Positions 7,390 to 16,250 of a stretch of DNA of 26,573 nt are shown here, one piece after another. The notes below the pieces were generated by a model. It did not search any database, was not told the origin of the DNA, and saw nothing but the letters and a program-made list of their open reading frames with translations. The position numbers and the translations under genes were made by a program. The number at the start of each line of letters is the position of its first letter. Positions within the stretch are counted from its first letter, which is position 1. Origin of the DNA: Cytophagales bacterium (GTDB taxonomy: Bacteria; Bacteroidota; Bacteroidia; Cytophagales; Cyclobacteriaceae); assembly GCA_027317105.1 (NCBI GenBank), contig DAHVFH010000229.1, forward strand, positions 1-26,573. The letters run 5' to 3'.

Positions 7390-8928
7390 CTAAACCTGCG
7401 CCAGCACAGCCATCGCTGCATTATGTCCAGGGATTCCACTTACGCCACCACCGCGCTTTGCTCCGGCACCGCAAATAAATATTCGAGGATCATCGGTTTC
7501 AACACCCCATTGCGGTGCCCCATCGTCTTCCCGAAAGGGAAAATCTAAATCACGATGAAAAATATTTCCTCTCGGTAAACCAATAGCCGCTTCAATATCT
7601 AATGGCGTCTTTACTTCAATGGCTGGCTCGCCCTTTGAGGATTTTGCAAGGACCGATTCAATGGGATCGATGAGATATTCATTCAATGATCGCATGGCGG
7701 AATTGAGTGCAGCACTTCTTTGCGCATCATGATTTTGATCGAAGAGCACAGCAGGCGTGTGGAGCCCGAACAGTGTTAAGGTATGATAACCCTCTCGTTG
7801 TAATTTTGGACTTAAGATGCTTGGATCGGTCAACGTGTGACAATAAATTTCAAGTGGAAGAGTGGAGGGAATCTTTCCCGATTTTGCTTGTTGATAAGCT
7901 AATTCAAGTTGCTCAAAACTTTCATTGATATGAAAGGTTCCAGCAAATGCTTCTCGGGGATCAACACCGGATTTAAGTTTTGGCAATCTAGTAACCAACA
8001 TGTTAATTTTTAGTTGCGATCCTTCTAAACTTTCAAGAGGTGTCATCCCGCGCAACTTAGCGAGCACTTGAGGTGCTGCGTTGGAAAGTAAATAGTTGCA
8101 GACAATGCTACTGCCGTCTTCCAGCGTCACACTGATTTCTTTAGTATCCGATTGTACTTTAGTTACCCGGCTATTCACTTCAATGGATACGCCTGATGAT
8201 TTCGCCACACGCGCTAGCTCACTTACCAAAGCACCCATGCCTCCAGCTGGCACCTTCCATTCGCCAGTTCCATTTCCGATTAAATGATAGAGAAAGCATT
8301 TGTTGGCTTGTGTCGAGAATGCGGAAACAAAAGTACCGATCAAGGCATCCGTGAGCACTACTCCACGCACAATGTTGTTTTTAAAAGTTTTTGAAATCAC
8401 TTCACCAATTGGCTGCTCGGTCAAATAATCCCATACAAGTGGAAGTCCGATCTTTGTTTTCAATTCAGATCGTGTTGGCAAAGGATTGAGAAGGGAAGGC
8501 GCAATCTTTTGCGCAAAGTCACCTATCTCTCCATAGAACTTTTTCCATGCAGTTGCTTCTTGTTCGCCCCCTACAAATGATCGGAAAGAGGCCTCAGTTT
8601 TTTCATTCCAATTTCTTGAAACATAAAGGCCGTGGTGTTTATCGTGAAGATGGTAAGGCGTGTAACTCGAAACTTTTCGCGATAACGCTTTAAAGTTAAG
8701 TCCTAAGTCGCTTATGATTTGATCAGGTAATAAGGAAACCAAATAGGAATACCGTGAAAGGTGAGCATCAAAATCCGGAAATGCCTGCACACTGGTGGTG
8801 GCTCCCCCAATTTCAGCGTTGGCTTCGAGTATTAATACTCGCTTGCCGGCTTTGGCCAAATAACAGGCAGCAACCAATCCATTGTGGCCTCCTCCGATAA
8901 TGACGGTATCATATTTCTTTGTGCTCAT
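7390..8928 (-). CDS. FAD-dependent oxidoreductase, CrtI/PYROXD2-like
   Basis: ATG 8928-8926 gives 512 residues beginning MSTKKYD. The frame stays open to 9123, but only through a low-complexity tract. A Rossmann dinucleotide site (GGGHNG, residues 12-17, with LEA about 20 further on) and the EIGGATTS segment that follows are typical of the phytoene-desaturase/amine-oxidase superfamily. The C-terminus carries the second FAD motif (GAGAKRGGGVSGIPGHNAA), in the form seen in PYROXD2-like proteins rather than true carotenoid desaturases. Length fits. No signal peptide is present, so the protein is cytoplasmic or membrane-associated. No carotenoid genes are nearby, so a pigment role is not supported by context; the substrate is unknown. 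It stands alone, divergent from the gene at 9264. Confidence 0.85.
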   Translation of the reverse strand: MSTKKYDTVIIGGGHNGLVAACYLAKAGKRVLILEANAEIGGATTSVQAFPDFDAHLSRYSYLVSLLPDQIISDLGLNFKALSRKVSSYTPYHLHDKHHGLYVSRNWNEKTEASFRSFVGGEQEATAWKKFYGEIGDFAQKIAPSLLNPLPTRSELKTKIGLPLVWDYLTEQPIGEVISKTFKNNIVRGVVLTDALIGTFVSAFSTQANKCFLYHLIGNGTGEWKVPAGGMGALVSELARVAKSSGVSIEVNSRVTKVQSDTKEISVTLEDGSSIVCNYLLSNAAPQVLAKLRGMTPLESLEGSQLKINMLVTRLPKLKSGVDPREAFAGTFHINESFEQLELAYQQAKSGKIPSTLPLEIYCHTLTDPSILSPKLQREGYHTLTLFGLHTPAVLFDQNHDAQRSAALNSAMRSLNEYLIDPIESVLAKSSKGEPAIEVKTPLDIEAAIGLPRGNIFHRDLDFPFREDDGAPQWGVETDDPRIFICGAGAKRGGGVSGIPGHNAAMAVLAQV

Positions 8929-8934
8929 GAAAGT

Positions 8935-9175
8935 TGAAGTTGAAGGTTGAAAGTTAATGGTTAAAAGTTGAAAGTAGGCAATAGAGAGTAGGCAGTAGGC
9001 AGTGAACAGTAGGCAAGGTGAGTTGACAAATAGGCAATTGACAGTTGACAAAGCAGTAAGCAAAGGGCAGTAGGCAATTACAAAGTTGATAAGTAAGTAA
9101 TGGACGGTGCGAAACGTAAACACCTAAACACAATCGAAACGTCAACACATTAAAACATCAACACGTTCATAAGGC
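8935..9175. repeat. Low-complexity tract of short degenerate direct repeats
   Basis: Short units are repeated imperfectly: GTTGAAAGTT/GTTGAAGGTT (8935-8975), AGTAGGCAGTAGGCAGT (8988-9015), and TTGACA/GGCAATTGACAG (9022-9050). The tract then passes into ACACATTAAAACATCAACAC near 9145-9165. The units change along its length, as if several simple repeats had grown in turn. It fills most of the 335-bp divergent gap between the oxidoreductase and the propeller protein, and part of it lies where the oxidoreductase promoter should be. Between 9176 and 9263 I see no further feature and no clear TAnnTTTG box. Confidence 0.7.
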
Positions 9176-9263
9176 CGCTCATCAAAATCTTTACGAGTTA
9201 GTGACATTGAATGATTGCCTTTCCCTTTTCTCTCGCTAATTTCCGTTTCCAAAACCTCTATCC

Positions 9264-12200
9264 ATGAAAAAGTTTATCTTACTTTTCAATTTGATGCTCG
9301 TTTCGCACCTTCTTTTAGCGCAGGCTTACGACCCTAAATTATTTTCACAACTAAAGTTTCGGTTCATCGGGCCTGATGGCAACCGCATGATTTCTGTTGT
9401 AGGCGAGCCGGGCAACCCGATGGTTTCGTATGCGGGTGCAGCCAGCGGAGGTATCTGGAAAACCGAAGACCAGGGTATCACCTGGAAATCAATTTTTGAT
9501 GGAACAGAAGATTCATCCATCGGAGCGTTGGTTATTGCTCCATCTAATCCAAAACAAGTTTGGGCTGGCACAGGTGAAACTTTTTTGATTCGGCCTGCAC
9601 ATGCGGTAGGCAATGGAGTCTATAAATCTTCCGATGCCGGAAAGACCTGGAAAAATCTTGGTCTGGAAAAAACATTTCGGATCAGTCGCGTGATTGTTCA
9701 TCCTACTGATACAAACACCGTATATGTAGCCTCCTTGGGTCATGCACACGGCCCACAGCAGGAGCGCGGTGTATTTAAAACTACGGATGGAGGAAAAAAT
9801 TGGGAGCGCGTTTTTTTTGTAGATGAAAACACAGGCTGCTCAGACTTAGCGATTGATCCAAAAAATCCGAATACATTATATGCGGCTATGTGGCAAGTGG
9901 AGATCAAAACGTGGAATTTGAATAGCGGTGGAGCTTCCAGCGGAATCTATCGCTCGCAGGATGGGGGCAAAACCTGGCAGCCACTTCGCAACGGACTTGA
10001 AAGTGGCCCAAGTCATCCGGTAGGAAAAACATCAGTGGATGTGGCCTACACCAATCCGAAGATTGTGTATGCATTGGTGGAAGACACCGAGCCAAGACTT
10101 TACCGATCAGAAGATGGCGGTGACAGTTGGAAGCTGATGCAAAAAAATCATTCGATGGGGCAGCGTGCGGGATATTATACTCGGCTTCGTGTTTCAACGG
10201 CCGATGAAAATACGGTGTATACGATTTGTGTCGGCATCATGAAAACGATTGATGGCGGTAAGTCGTATGTAAAAGATTTCAATCAGTGGGCACCGGGTGG
10301 CGACAATCACGATATGTGGTTTGATCCTAAAGATGGCAAACGCATTCTTTGTGCCCATGATGGCTGTCTGAACATGACTTTCAATGAAGGAAAGTCTTGG
10401 CAAAACATAAATCTACCGATTGCCCAAATGTATCACGTGGCGGTTGATGATCGCGTGCCGTACTATGTCTATGGCAATCGACAAGATGGCTACAGTTATC
10501 GTGGTCCAAGTCGTTATTTGGGTGGATGGTCAATACCACTTAGTGCCTGGCAAGGCGTTGGTGGTTGTGAAAGTGGTTTTGCGCAACCTGATCCGCTCGA
10601 TAATAACATTGTATGGAGTGGTTGCTACGATGGTGGTCTTGATGTTTTTGATCTCACTACGATGCATGCCCGTGATGTACGGGTGTGGCCGCAAACGCAA
10701 ATTGGTGAAACTCCGGCCAATGCAAAGTATCGTTGGCATTGGAATTTTCCGATGGTGCTATCCAAACATGTGAAAGGAAGAGTGTGGGTGGGCAGCCAGT
10801 TTGTTCACGAAACCAACAATGGCGGGCAAGGATGGAAAATCGTGAGTCCGGATTTAACTACAAACGATAAGGCTCATCAACAGAACTCCGGTGGTATGGC
10901 TAGCGACAACCTCATGACGTATGATGGTTGCACGCTTTATTCGTTAGCAGAATCTCCGGTGAAAGAAGGCGTGTTGTGGTCGGGGAGCAATGATGGCGTA
11001 GTGAGTGTGACTCAAGATGGTGGAAAGACATGGGCAAATGTTTCTGCCAATATTCCGGGTTTGCCAAAATGGGCGACCATCCGAAATATAGATGCCTCAA
11101 ATTTCGATGCCGGTTCGTGTTATCTTTCAGTAGACGCGCATCAGGTAGGCGATTTTGGATCCTATGTATTTAAGACCACGGATTTCGGAAAAACATGGAC
11201 ACGGCTTGCCATTCAATTGCCGGAATCCAATTCTAATTTCGTAAATCAAATCAAAGAAGACCCAGAAAAGAAAGGATTGCTTTGGCTGGGCACCGATAAG
11301 TCCTTGTACTTTTCTCCCGATGACGGTAAGAATTGGGTTCACTTAAAAAACAATCTTCCTCCCGTTCCGATCTACGGAATTGAAATTCAAAAAAACTTTA
11401 ATGATTTGGTGTTGGCTACCTACGGAAGGGGCTTTTACATTTTAGATGACATCACACCGATCCGTGAACTCAGTGAGCAGATTCAGAATGCAGAGGCGTC
11501 TTTGTTCTCTCTTCGCAACTCCTACCGTTTTCAACCTGTTGGCGGAATGAAAACAGAACGCAGTTTTGTGGCTGGCCATAATCCACCGGATGGAGCTGCT
11601 ATTAATTATTTTCTAAAAGAGAAATCAAAGGATAGTGTGGAGGTGCAAGTTTACAACGGTCAAAATGAATTGATCCGAAAAATAAAAGCGCCAAACAAAC
11701 CCGGTATTCAGCGCGTGTGGTGGGACTTGCAACTGCAGCCCTATGACATGCCCAAACTGCGCACGCAGCCAAAAGGTAAAGACTGGGTGAAACAAGATGA
11801 CAAAGGCGAGCGCACGATGTTCATCTACGACCTTGACATTGGCCCGGGACTTAATCCGCCTACGGTTCCTCCCGGCAGGTACACCATTGTCTTGAAAGTG
11901 AACGGAAAGGAGTACCGCCAATCGCTTCAAGTGCTGAAAGACCCCAACACAAAGTCAACAGAAGAGGACATCGCGAAACAGTATGCATTGGGCACCCAAC
12001 TTTATAACGCCACGAAGACTACGCTTAAACTTATCGATGACATGGAACATTTACGTGCCCAACTTCTTGCAAAAAAGGGAGATAAAAAATCAGCTCAATG
12101 GGAGGATAAAATTTATCAGCTTGAATCTGCCTTGCACGATGTACATCAGACAGGAGCGCGCATGGATATTTTTAGGAATCCACCACAAGTGTTGGAGCGG

Positions 12201-12368
12201 TTACTGGCGCTGGCAAAAGAAAGTCAGGTTTACAGCGCGGATGCTCCACCAACTGATCAACAAAAGGAAGTATATAGGCTAACAGCCGGGCGATTGGCAG
12301 AGATTCAAAGTCAATTTGAGTTGTTGAGGAAAAATCAGGAAATCAAAAGGGTGGAAGGAAAGAAATAG
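9264..12368 (+). CDS. Large secreted protein with VPS10/sortilin-like BNR beta-propeller
   Basis: A 1034-residue protein with signal peptide (about 1-19, ending LLLAQ). Residues about 30-730 form beta-propeller blades, shown by at least nine Asp-box (BNR) motifs of the pattern S/T-x-D-x-G-x-x-W: TEDQGITW, SSDAGKTW, TTDGGKNW, SQDGGKTW, SEDGGDSW, TNNGGQGW, TQDGGKTW, TTDFGKTW and SPDDGKNW. This is the sortilin/VPS10-type group often labelled glycosyl hydrolase in databases, usually without proof of activity. Residues about 740-910 form a beta-sandwich region (VWWDLQLQPYDMP, then PGRYTIVLKVNGKEY, an Ig-like strand pattern). The last 120 residues are helical and highly charged, perhaps coiled coil. 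There is no T9SS C-terminal signal, so it is probably periplasmic or lipid-free secreted. It probably binds or processes peptides or glycans; the substrate is unknown. It is transcribed alone. Confidence 0.85.
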   Translation: MKKFILLFNLMLVSHLLLAQAYDPKLFSQLKFRFIGPDGNRMISVVGEPGNPMVSYAGAASGGIWKTEDQGITWKSIFDGTEDSSIGALVIAPSNPKQVWAGTGETFLIRPAHAVGNGVYKSSDAGKTWKNLGLEKTFRISRVIVHPTDTNTVYVASLGHAHGPQQERGVFKTTDGGKNWERVFFVDENTGCSDLAIDPKNPNTLYAAMWQVEIKTWNLNSGGASSGIYRSQDGGKTWQPLRNGLESGPSHPVGKTSVDVAYTNPKIVYALVEDTEPRLYRSEDGGDSWKLMQKNHSMGQRAGYYTRLRVSTADENTVYTICVGIMKTIDGGKSYVKDFNQWAPGGDNHDMWFDPKDGKRILCAHDGCLNMTFNEGKSWQNINLPIAQMYHVAVDDRVPYYVYGNRQDGYSYRGPSRYLGGWSIPLSAWQGVGGCESGFAQPDPLDNNIVWSGCYDGGLDVFDLTTMHARDVRVWPQTQIGETPANAKYRWHWNFPMVLSKHVKGRVWVGSQFVHETNNGGQGWKIVSPDLTTNDKAHQQNSGGMASDNLMTYDGCTLYSLAESPVKEGVLWSGSNDGVVSVTQDGGKTWANVSANIPGLPKWATIRNIDASNFDAGSCYLSVDAHQVGDFGSYVFKTTDFGKTWTRLAIQLPESNSNFVNQIKEDPEKKGLLWLGTDKSLYFSPDDGKNWVHLKNNLPPVPIYGIEIQKNFNDLVLATYGRGFYILDDITPIRELSEQIQNAEASLFSLRNSYRFQPVGGMKTERSFVAGHNPPDGAAINYFLKEKSKDSVEVQVYNGQNELIRKIKAPNKPGIQRVWWDLQLQPYDMPKLRTQPKGKDWVKQDDKGERTMFIYDLDIGPGLNPPTVPPGRYTIVLKVNGKEYRQSLQVLKDPNTKSTEEDIAKQYALGTQLYNATKTTLKLIDDMEHLRAQLLAKKGDKKSAQWEDKIYQLESALHDVHQTGARMDIFRNPPQVLERLLALAKESQVYSADAPPTDQQKEVYRLTAGRLAEIQSQFELLRKNQEIKRVEGKK

Positions 12369-12598
12369 TGAACGCCTTTCGTCTTTTGTATTGAGAAATT
12401 GGATGTTGTGACTTTTTTACTGGCTAGCTTGATTTGTTTTCTAAAAGTTGTGGAAATCTTTGAATCTTAAACCGAGCAAAAGATTGAAGGTTGACTACGT
12501 AAAAAAAGATGAAAAGTAGCACTTAACTTAGGGAACATAGAAGTATCCCGAAATATCGAAGAAGCACGTGATTAAATACGCGGCAAAGTATAGAATAG

Positions 12599-12629
12599 TT
12601 GCGAATTCTACTTTCCATCGCTAACATTG
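12599..12629 (+). promoter_or_regulatory. Possible promoter of the tRNA gene
   Basis: TTG at 12599-12601 is followed after 20 bases by TAACATTG (12622-12629), close to TAnnTTTG. The mature tRNA would begin 11 bp after the box. The rest of the 272-bp gap from 12369 shows no gene, repeat or terminator that I can support. Confidence 0.4.
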
Positions 12630-12640
12630 CAGTTCTTTTA

Positions 12641-12714
12641 GGGCCCTTAGCTCAGCTGGTTAGAGCATCAGACTCATAATCTGAGGGTCGCTGGATCGTT
12701 CCCAGCAGGGCCCA
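12641..12714 (+). tRNA. tRNA with anticodon CAT, probably tRNA-Ile2
   Basis: All four arms fold. The acceptor GGGCCCT/AGGGCCC has seven pairs. The D stem is GCTC/GAGC with the AGCTGGTTA loop. The anticodon stem is TCAGA/TCTGA with the loop CTCATAA, and the T stem is GCTGG/CCAGC. The discriminator is A (12714) and CCA is not encoded. CAT can be elongator Met, initiator Met or lysidine-modified Ile2. It is not initiator-like, because the acceptor end is a full G1-C72 pair. The body, notably GGTCGCTGG and the C4-G69/C5-G68 pairs, resembles E. coli tRNA-Ile2 as I remember it. The T loop is unusual: ATCGTTC, in which the normally invariant T54 and A58 are A and T. The gene is therefore either a functional variant or a decaying copy. 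Confidence 0.85.
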
Positions 12715-12724
12715 CTTTTCATTT

Positions 12725-12945
12725 TTGGCATTGGAATTCTACATTCTCCTTTTCTCCTTTTTTGTAATAGCGCTCGTCTATTCATCGGTGGGGTTTGGTG
12801 GTGGCTCTAGTTACTTAGCCGTTTTGGCGCTAATGGCAGTTAGCTTTGAAGTGTTACGGCCCATAATAGCCTTGCTTTGTAATCTTGCCGTGGTTATAGG
12901 TGGAAGGAGAAATCACTGAAGATCAAACAGTTATGAATTTGATTT
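12725..12945 (+). pseudogene. Truncated, frameshifted TauE/SafE-family permease gene
   Basis: A frame from TTG 12725 to TGA at 12917-12919 encodes 64 residues. They form two hydrophobic segments joined by SSVGFGGGSSYLAVLAL, close to the N-terminal signature of the sulfite exporter TauE/SafE family (S-S-V-G-x-G-G-x-S-x-Y-L-A). Intact members are about 250 residues with seven or eight membrane segments. After VVIGG the original frame ends in RRNH. The neighbouring frame reads WKEKSLKIKQL and stops at 12945, which resembles the polar loop expected next in the family, so a frameshift followed by loss of the remaining gene is likely. It begins only 10 bp after the tRNA and has no ATG start of its own. 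Confidence 0.6.
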
Positions 12946-13005
12946 GCACCTTTATATATAAAATTGAGGTTTAGTGGTAAAATTATCAACAGCTAGGGAT
13001 TGGCT

Positions 13006-13043
13006 GCCACAGAGCACAGTGAAAAATCAAAGAGGGCACAGAG
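13006..13043. repeat. Degenerate CACAGAG-type repeat
   Basis: GCCACAGAGCACAGTG (13006-13021) is followed by GGGCACAGAG (13034-13043). These are imperfect direct repeats of CACAGAG in the gap between the broken permease and the NTF2-like gene. Similar GCCACAGAGGCACAGAG sequences occur as scattered intergenic repeats in many bacterial genomes, from memory. Short and of low certainty. Confidence 0.45.
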
Positions 13044-13064
13044 AAATGAAAAAAGCAGTTGTTA

Positions 13065-13490
13065 TCACGAAGTGTGATCATAAACAATCAACCAGTTGCC
13101 GTTTTTCTTTTTGAAAAGAAGGGTGAATATCCCTTTTGGATTGTCCTTTTCACGGGTTAGAAAAAACTTTCCTGTCACTAAGTAACTATCAGAAGAAATA
13201 GAGTCCATTCGGAGTATTTCAAAACGCAGTTTCCCCATTGCAGCAACGTTGGGATAGCTTCTCTTGTACCGCACCAGGGTGCTGTCCCATCCTGAGGTGA
13301 TTTTACTTCCAATGAAAAGTATCGAGTCGGACTTCCAATAGCTTTTCATAAATTCTTCGAGGTCTCCACGATTCCAGGCGGAAACTTGCTGATCGAGAAC
13401 TTTCCGGATAGCGGTTTCATTCTCTTTTTTTTGGGCAAAGGAAAAGGTATGGACACCAAATAGAATGAATAGCAGTAATGTATTTCTCAT
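13065..13490 (-). CDS. Small secreted NTF2-like (SnoaL/DUF4440) protein
   Basis: A 141-residue protein whose signal peptide is about 1-19 (ends FSFAQ). The mature part follows the cone-like alpha+beta plan of the NTF2/DUF4440 fold. An N-terminal helix ETAIRKVLDQQVSAWNRGDL is followed by EEFMKSYWKSDSILFIGS, a helix at the position of WDSTLVRYKRSY, and then three strands ending in GIFTLLFKKKNGNWLIVYDH. The W-N-x-G-D and the closing N-W-L-I-x-x-D-H are typical of DUF4440. The function of secreted members is generally unknown. The gene lies alone between a degenerate repeat and a 294-bp gap that holds no feature I can support. Confidence 0.8.
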   Translation of the reverse strand: MRNTLLLFILFGVHTFSFAQKKENETAIRKVLDQQVSAWNRGDLEEFMKSYWKSDSILFIGSKITSGWDSTLVRYKRSYPNVAAMGKLRFEILRMDSISSDSYLVTGKFFLTREKDNPKGIFTLLFKKKNGNWLIVYDHTS

Positions 13491-13784
13491 GTTTTGGTAA
13501 TTAATTTATTAATTCTTTTTTGTTAAGTTCTTTAGTGTTAAAAGTAGTCATTGTCAGGAGAAGGCCGAAAGATATCGTTGATCCGATGGTTATACCTGAC
13601 GAGCATCTCAAAAGCGGTATTTCTTTTTGGTGCATTGTCTTTTGTTTATTGACAAACAGATGGGCCAGCATCACCAACGCATGGTGAAGGCATCACGCCA
13701 TGTATTTCCTTACCTGATAATCAGGACATCTAAAATCACGGATTACTGATCCATTTTGGCATAGGAGGAATGCCGAGGTCAATA

Positions 13785-16244
13785 TTAAATGCCAATGCTA
13801 AAAGTCACCCGCCAAAACAAATTGTTGCTCGGGCTGGGGAGTTGGTAGGGGCCGTACCGATAAAAAACAGCTCCGCCAAACCCCCAATAAGCGACATTCG
13901 CATAGTTCACCCTGAAAATATTGTTCAGTCCTAGTCCCGATTCAAAATACCCTTTTCCAAAACTTTGCAAGGTGAGTCCGGTTTGCACCTTTGGGTTACC
14001 CAACTGACCAATTCCCATATTGTGAAATAAAAGTAGCTCTGGTTTGGAATATTTTTTATTGATCAATACGTTCCCCACATTGTGGCTCAGGAAAAGAGAT
14101 GCATATTTCGTGGCCGTGAATTCATATAATCCCATCGTTTGAAAGTAATTTTCCACCACATAGCTTGATGAGCTAGCGCCTCTGCCATTATACAACTTGC
14201 CGTAAGGCGCGAGACCATTCAAATAGCCAGACGTGAAAAACAATCGGGTCTTTCCTCCATACCGATGCTTTATTTGAACCTTCGAAGCAAAATCCACCCT
14301 GGAGTAGGTAAAGTTTTGGGTATTTGCAATAGGGGCGGCCTGCACAAATGATAGTGTGAATACCGGGAATTGTTGCCCAAGAAAAATCTTTTTCCCCTGA
14401 AAGCCCATGTAGTTCTCCTTGCGTACATAGCGAAAAGCAATGCCGGTTTCACCAATGAGGAACGTGTTGATCAGTTCGTTGTTAAACAAAAGGTTATAAG
14501 CGTAGGTGGGCCGAATTTCATTTCGTGATACAAAGAGGGAGGCGTGAACATCTCGCATGAGCCTAAACCCGATTTCACTTTTATATTGCTCGATATGGTC
14601 AAATTGCGAGGCTACATAAAACCGGATCGTCTCTGATCCGAGTTGTTGTCCTTCGTGATTTTCGTGTGAACTTCCGGTTTCATAAATATCTTTTGAATAA
14701 AGAAATCGCAAATAGAAATCTTTATTGAGATTGAAATTAAACCGCATCTCTCCACCGTATTTCCATTTTTCATCGCGAATTCCATACCCAGCGTAGCCCC
14801 CGAACCTGAGCCATTTCGAAAAGCGGGTGCTGGTGTATAGTCCCGCACCCAAACGCAACCTTTCGTAATTGTTGATCTTCGATATCCGGGTTAGGTCAAG
14901 CTCCACCGGACCAAGTCTTGCAGATTGTGTTGCTACAGCTTCCAATATTCGGTCCATCCAAATGATTTTACGCATCGCTGAATCCATGAAGGTGTAGGCG
15001 CGGGCTTCTTTTATGGTCAATGGGTTGTGCCGGTATCGATCGAGGATCAGCTGGTTTTCCTTCGGTTTCGGTACGGACAAATCAATCATAATATCGCCAA
15101 ACTCTTTGTTCGATAACTCAGGATTTATTCGGATGTCCTCAAAGTAACTACGGTGTTGCACAATAATGTGTCTTCCGGCAAGGAGCATGTTCTTAAAATC
15201 GAGATCCGTATTGATTTGGATAGGAAACCAGTGCCCTTCAATCTTCTTGTAATTTTGTTGGATGCGTAAAGCCGTTTGCGCTAGAGAATCGGATGAAGAC
15301 GCGATTACGTTTTTTATGGCAAAGCCGTCCGTGCATATTGAAATCACACCAGACAGGCCATTAAATAATTTATTGTGTTTCGGTTGAAATTGAATAATAA
15401 AAACGGTGTCTTTGCCAAGGTAGCTGGTATCAGAAAGCAAAAAATCATACCGGCTGAATGTTCCTTTACTAACGGGATTAATAAAATCCTTGCCGAGCAA
15501 ATTGATGTTGTCGTCATAAAATGCAAATGGCTGATAATCGGTGGCTACGTTGGTAAAGAGTGGACTTTTGAAGCCCGACACTTTTAAGGCCAGCAATTTT
15601 TCTTTTACCTTTCCAGGATTCAATACTTCTTTTTCGGTGACGGACTCACTCAAAAAGAAATCGGTTTTTCGGGCAAGACTGTCGGTAAAAAGGAATTGCC
15701 GTTGACTTCTTTTTAGTTTGATGGTATCGCGTTTTATTTTTAAAGCGGCCACAATAGAGTCCGTTTTCTCTGAGGGCTCACTCATTGTCGCCAAAAATTT
15801 GTTGTAGGCTTTATAGTCATAAGACTTTAAACTTGCAGGGTCGTTTTCTTTTTTATGCAGGATCGCTTTGCGGATGATCTCGAAAGCAGGGTTTTCTAAT
15901 TTAGTGGCACTCACTTCCACCTCCCGGAGTTGGGTCGCGCCAGGTCTTAAAGAAATGACCGCATGGTTTTGTAGGTAATTCAATGAAGCAACCCGCCTTC
16001 GATAGCTTACGTGCGAAATGTAAATGGAGTCGGTGTATCCGGGTGGTATCGACAAAGAAAAATTCCCCTCGATCTCAGAGGTTGTTCCACTCCGCCCATC
16101 GGATAACGTTAGATTGGCAAAAGCAATCGGCCGGCGGGAGAGGCTGTCGATTAATCTCCCCCGAATTACAATTTGGCTTGTAGCCGGAAGGATTAGGAGT
16201 ATTCCAAATAGCGTGAGGAGCAGACCTTTTGCCACGGATTGCAC
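13785..16244 (-). CDS. DUF5686 outer-membrane protein with carboxypeptidase-regulatory-like domain
   Basis: An 819-residue protein with signal peptide (about 8-23, ending PATSQ). A CarboxypepD_reg-like domain spans about 25-110: IRGRLIDSLSRRPIAFANL at its start, and GTTSEIEGNFSLSIPPG in the middle. DUF5686 follows from about 120 to the end, with AFEIIRKAILHKKENDP near its start. The C-terminal 400 residues have alternating amphipathic strands and the chain ends WRVTFSIGI, so it is probably an outer-membrane beta-barrel. DUF5686 is found almost only in Bacteroidota and has no settled function. No ATG is available at the start: the candidates are GTG 16244 and GTG 16235, both inside a repeat-like sequence at 16231-16250. 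The gene is 61 bp after leuS on the same strand and may be read from its promoter. Confidence 0.83.
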   Translation of the reverse strand: MQSVAKGLLLTLFGILLILPATSQIVIRGRLIDSLSRRPIAFANLTLSDGRSGTTSEIEGNFSLSIPPGYTDSIYISHVSYRRRVASLNYLQNHAVISLRPGATQLREVEVSATKLENPAFEIIRKAILHKKENDPASLKSYDYKAYNKFLATMSEPSEKTDSIVAALKIKRDTIKLKRSQRQFLFTDSLARKTDFFLSESVTEKEVLNPGKVKEKLLALKVSGFKSPLFTNVATDYQPFAFYDDNINLLGKDFINPVSKGTFSRYDFLLSDTSYLGKDTVFIIQFQPKHNKLFNGLSGVISICTDGFAIKNVIASSSDSLAQTALRIQQNYKKIEGHWFPIQINTDLDFKNMLLAGRHIIVQHRSYFEDIRINPELSNKEFGDIMIDLSVPKPKENQLILDRYRHNPLTIKEARAYTFMDSAMRKIIWMDRILEAVATQSARLGPVELDLTRISKINNYERLRLGAGLYTSTRFSKWLRFGGYAGYGIRDEKWKYGGEMRFNFNLNKDFYLRFLYSKDIYETGSSHENHEGQQLGSETIRFYVASQFDHIEQYKSEIGFRLMRDVHASLFVSRNEIRPTYAYNLLFNNELINTFLIGETGIAFRYVRKENYMGFQGKKIFLGQQFPVFTLSFVQAAPIANTQNFTYSRVDFASKVQIKHRYGGKTRLFFTSGYLNGLAPYGKLYNGRGASSSSYVVENYFQTMGLYEFTATKYASLFLSHNVGNVLINKKYSKPELLLFHNMGIGQLGNPKVQTGLTLQSFGKGYFESGLGLNNIFRVNYANVAYWGFGGAVFYRYGPYQLPSPSNNLFWRVTFSIGI

Positions 16245-16250
16245 AGATTA
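16231..16250. repeat. CCACGGATTGCACAGATT-type repeat at the start of the DUF5686 gene
   Basis: GCCACGGATTGCACAGATTA resembles the scattered GCCACGGATTACACAGATT repeats that I recall from intergenic DNA of many bacteria. Both GTG codons that can start the DUF5686 gene lie inside it. Only one short unit is present, so the assignment is tentative. Confidence 0.4.

Noticed and set aside
7390..8928. Carotenoid desaturase (crtI)
   Set aside because: The C-terminal FAD motif is of the PYROXD2 kind and no other carotenoid gene is nearby.
8929..9148. N-terminal extension of the oxidoreductase (to 9123) or a separate small minus-strand gene
   Set aside because: The residues come from low-complexity DNA repeats, and family members begin close to the Rossmann fold, as ATG 8928 does.
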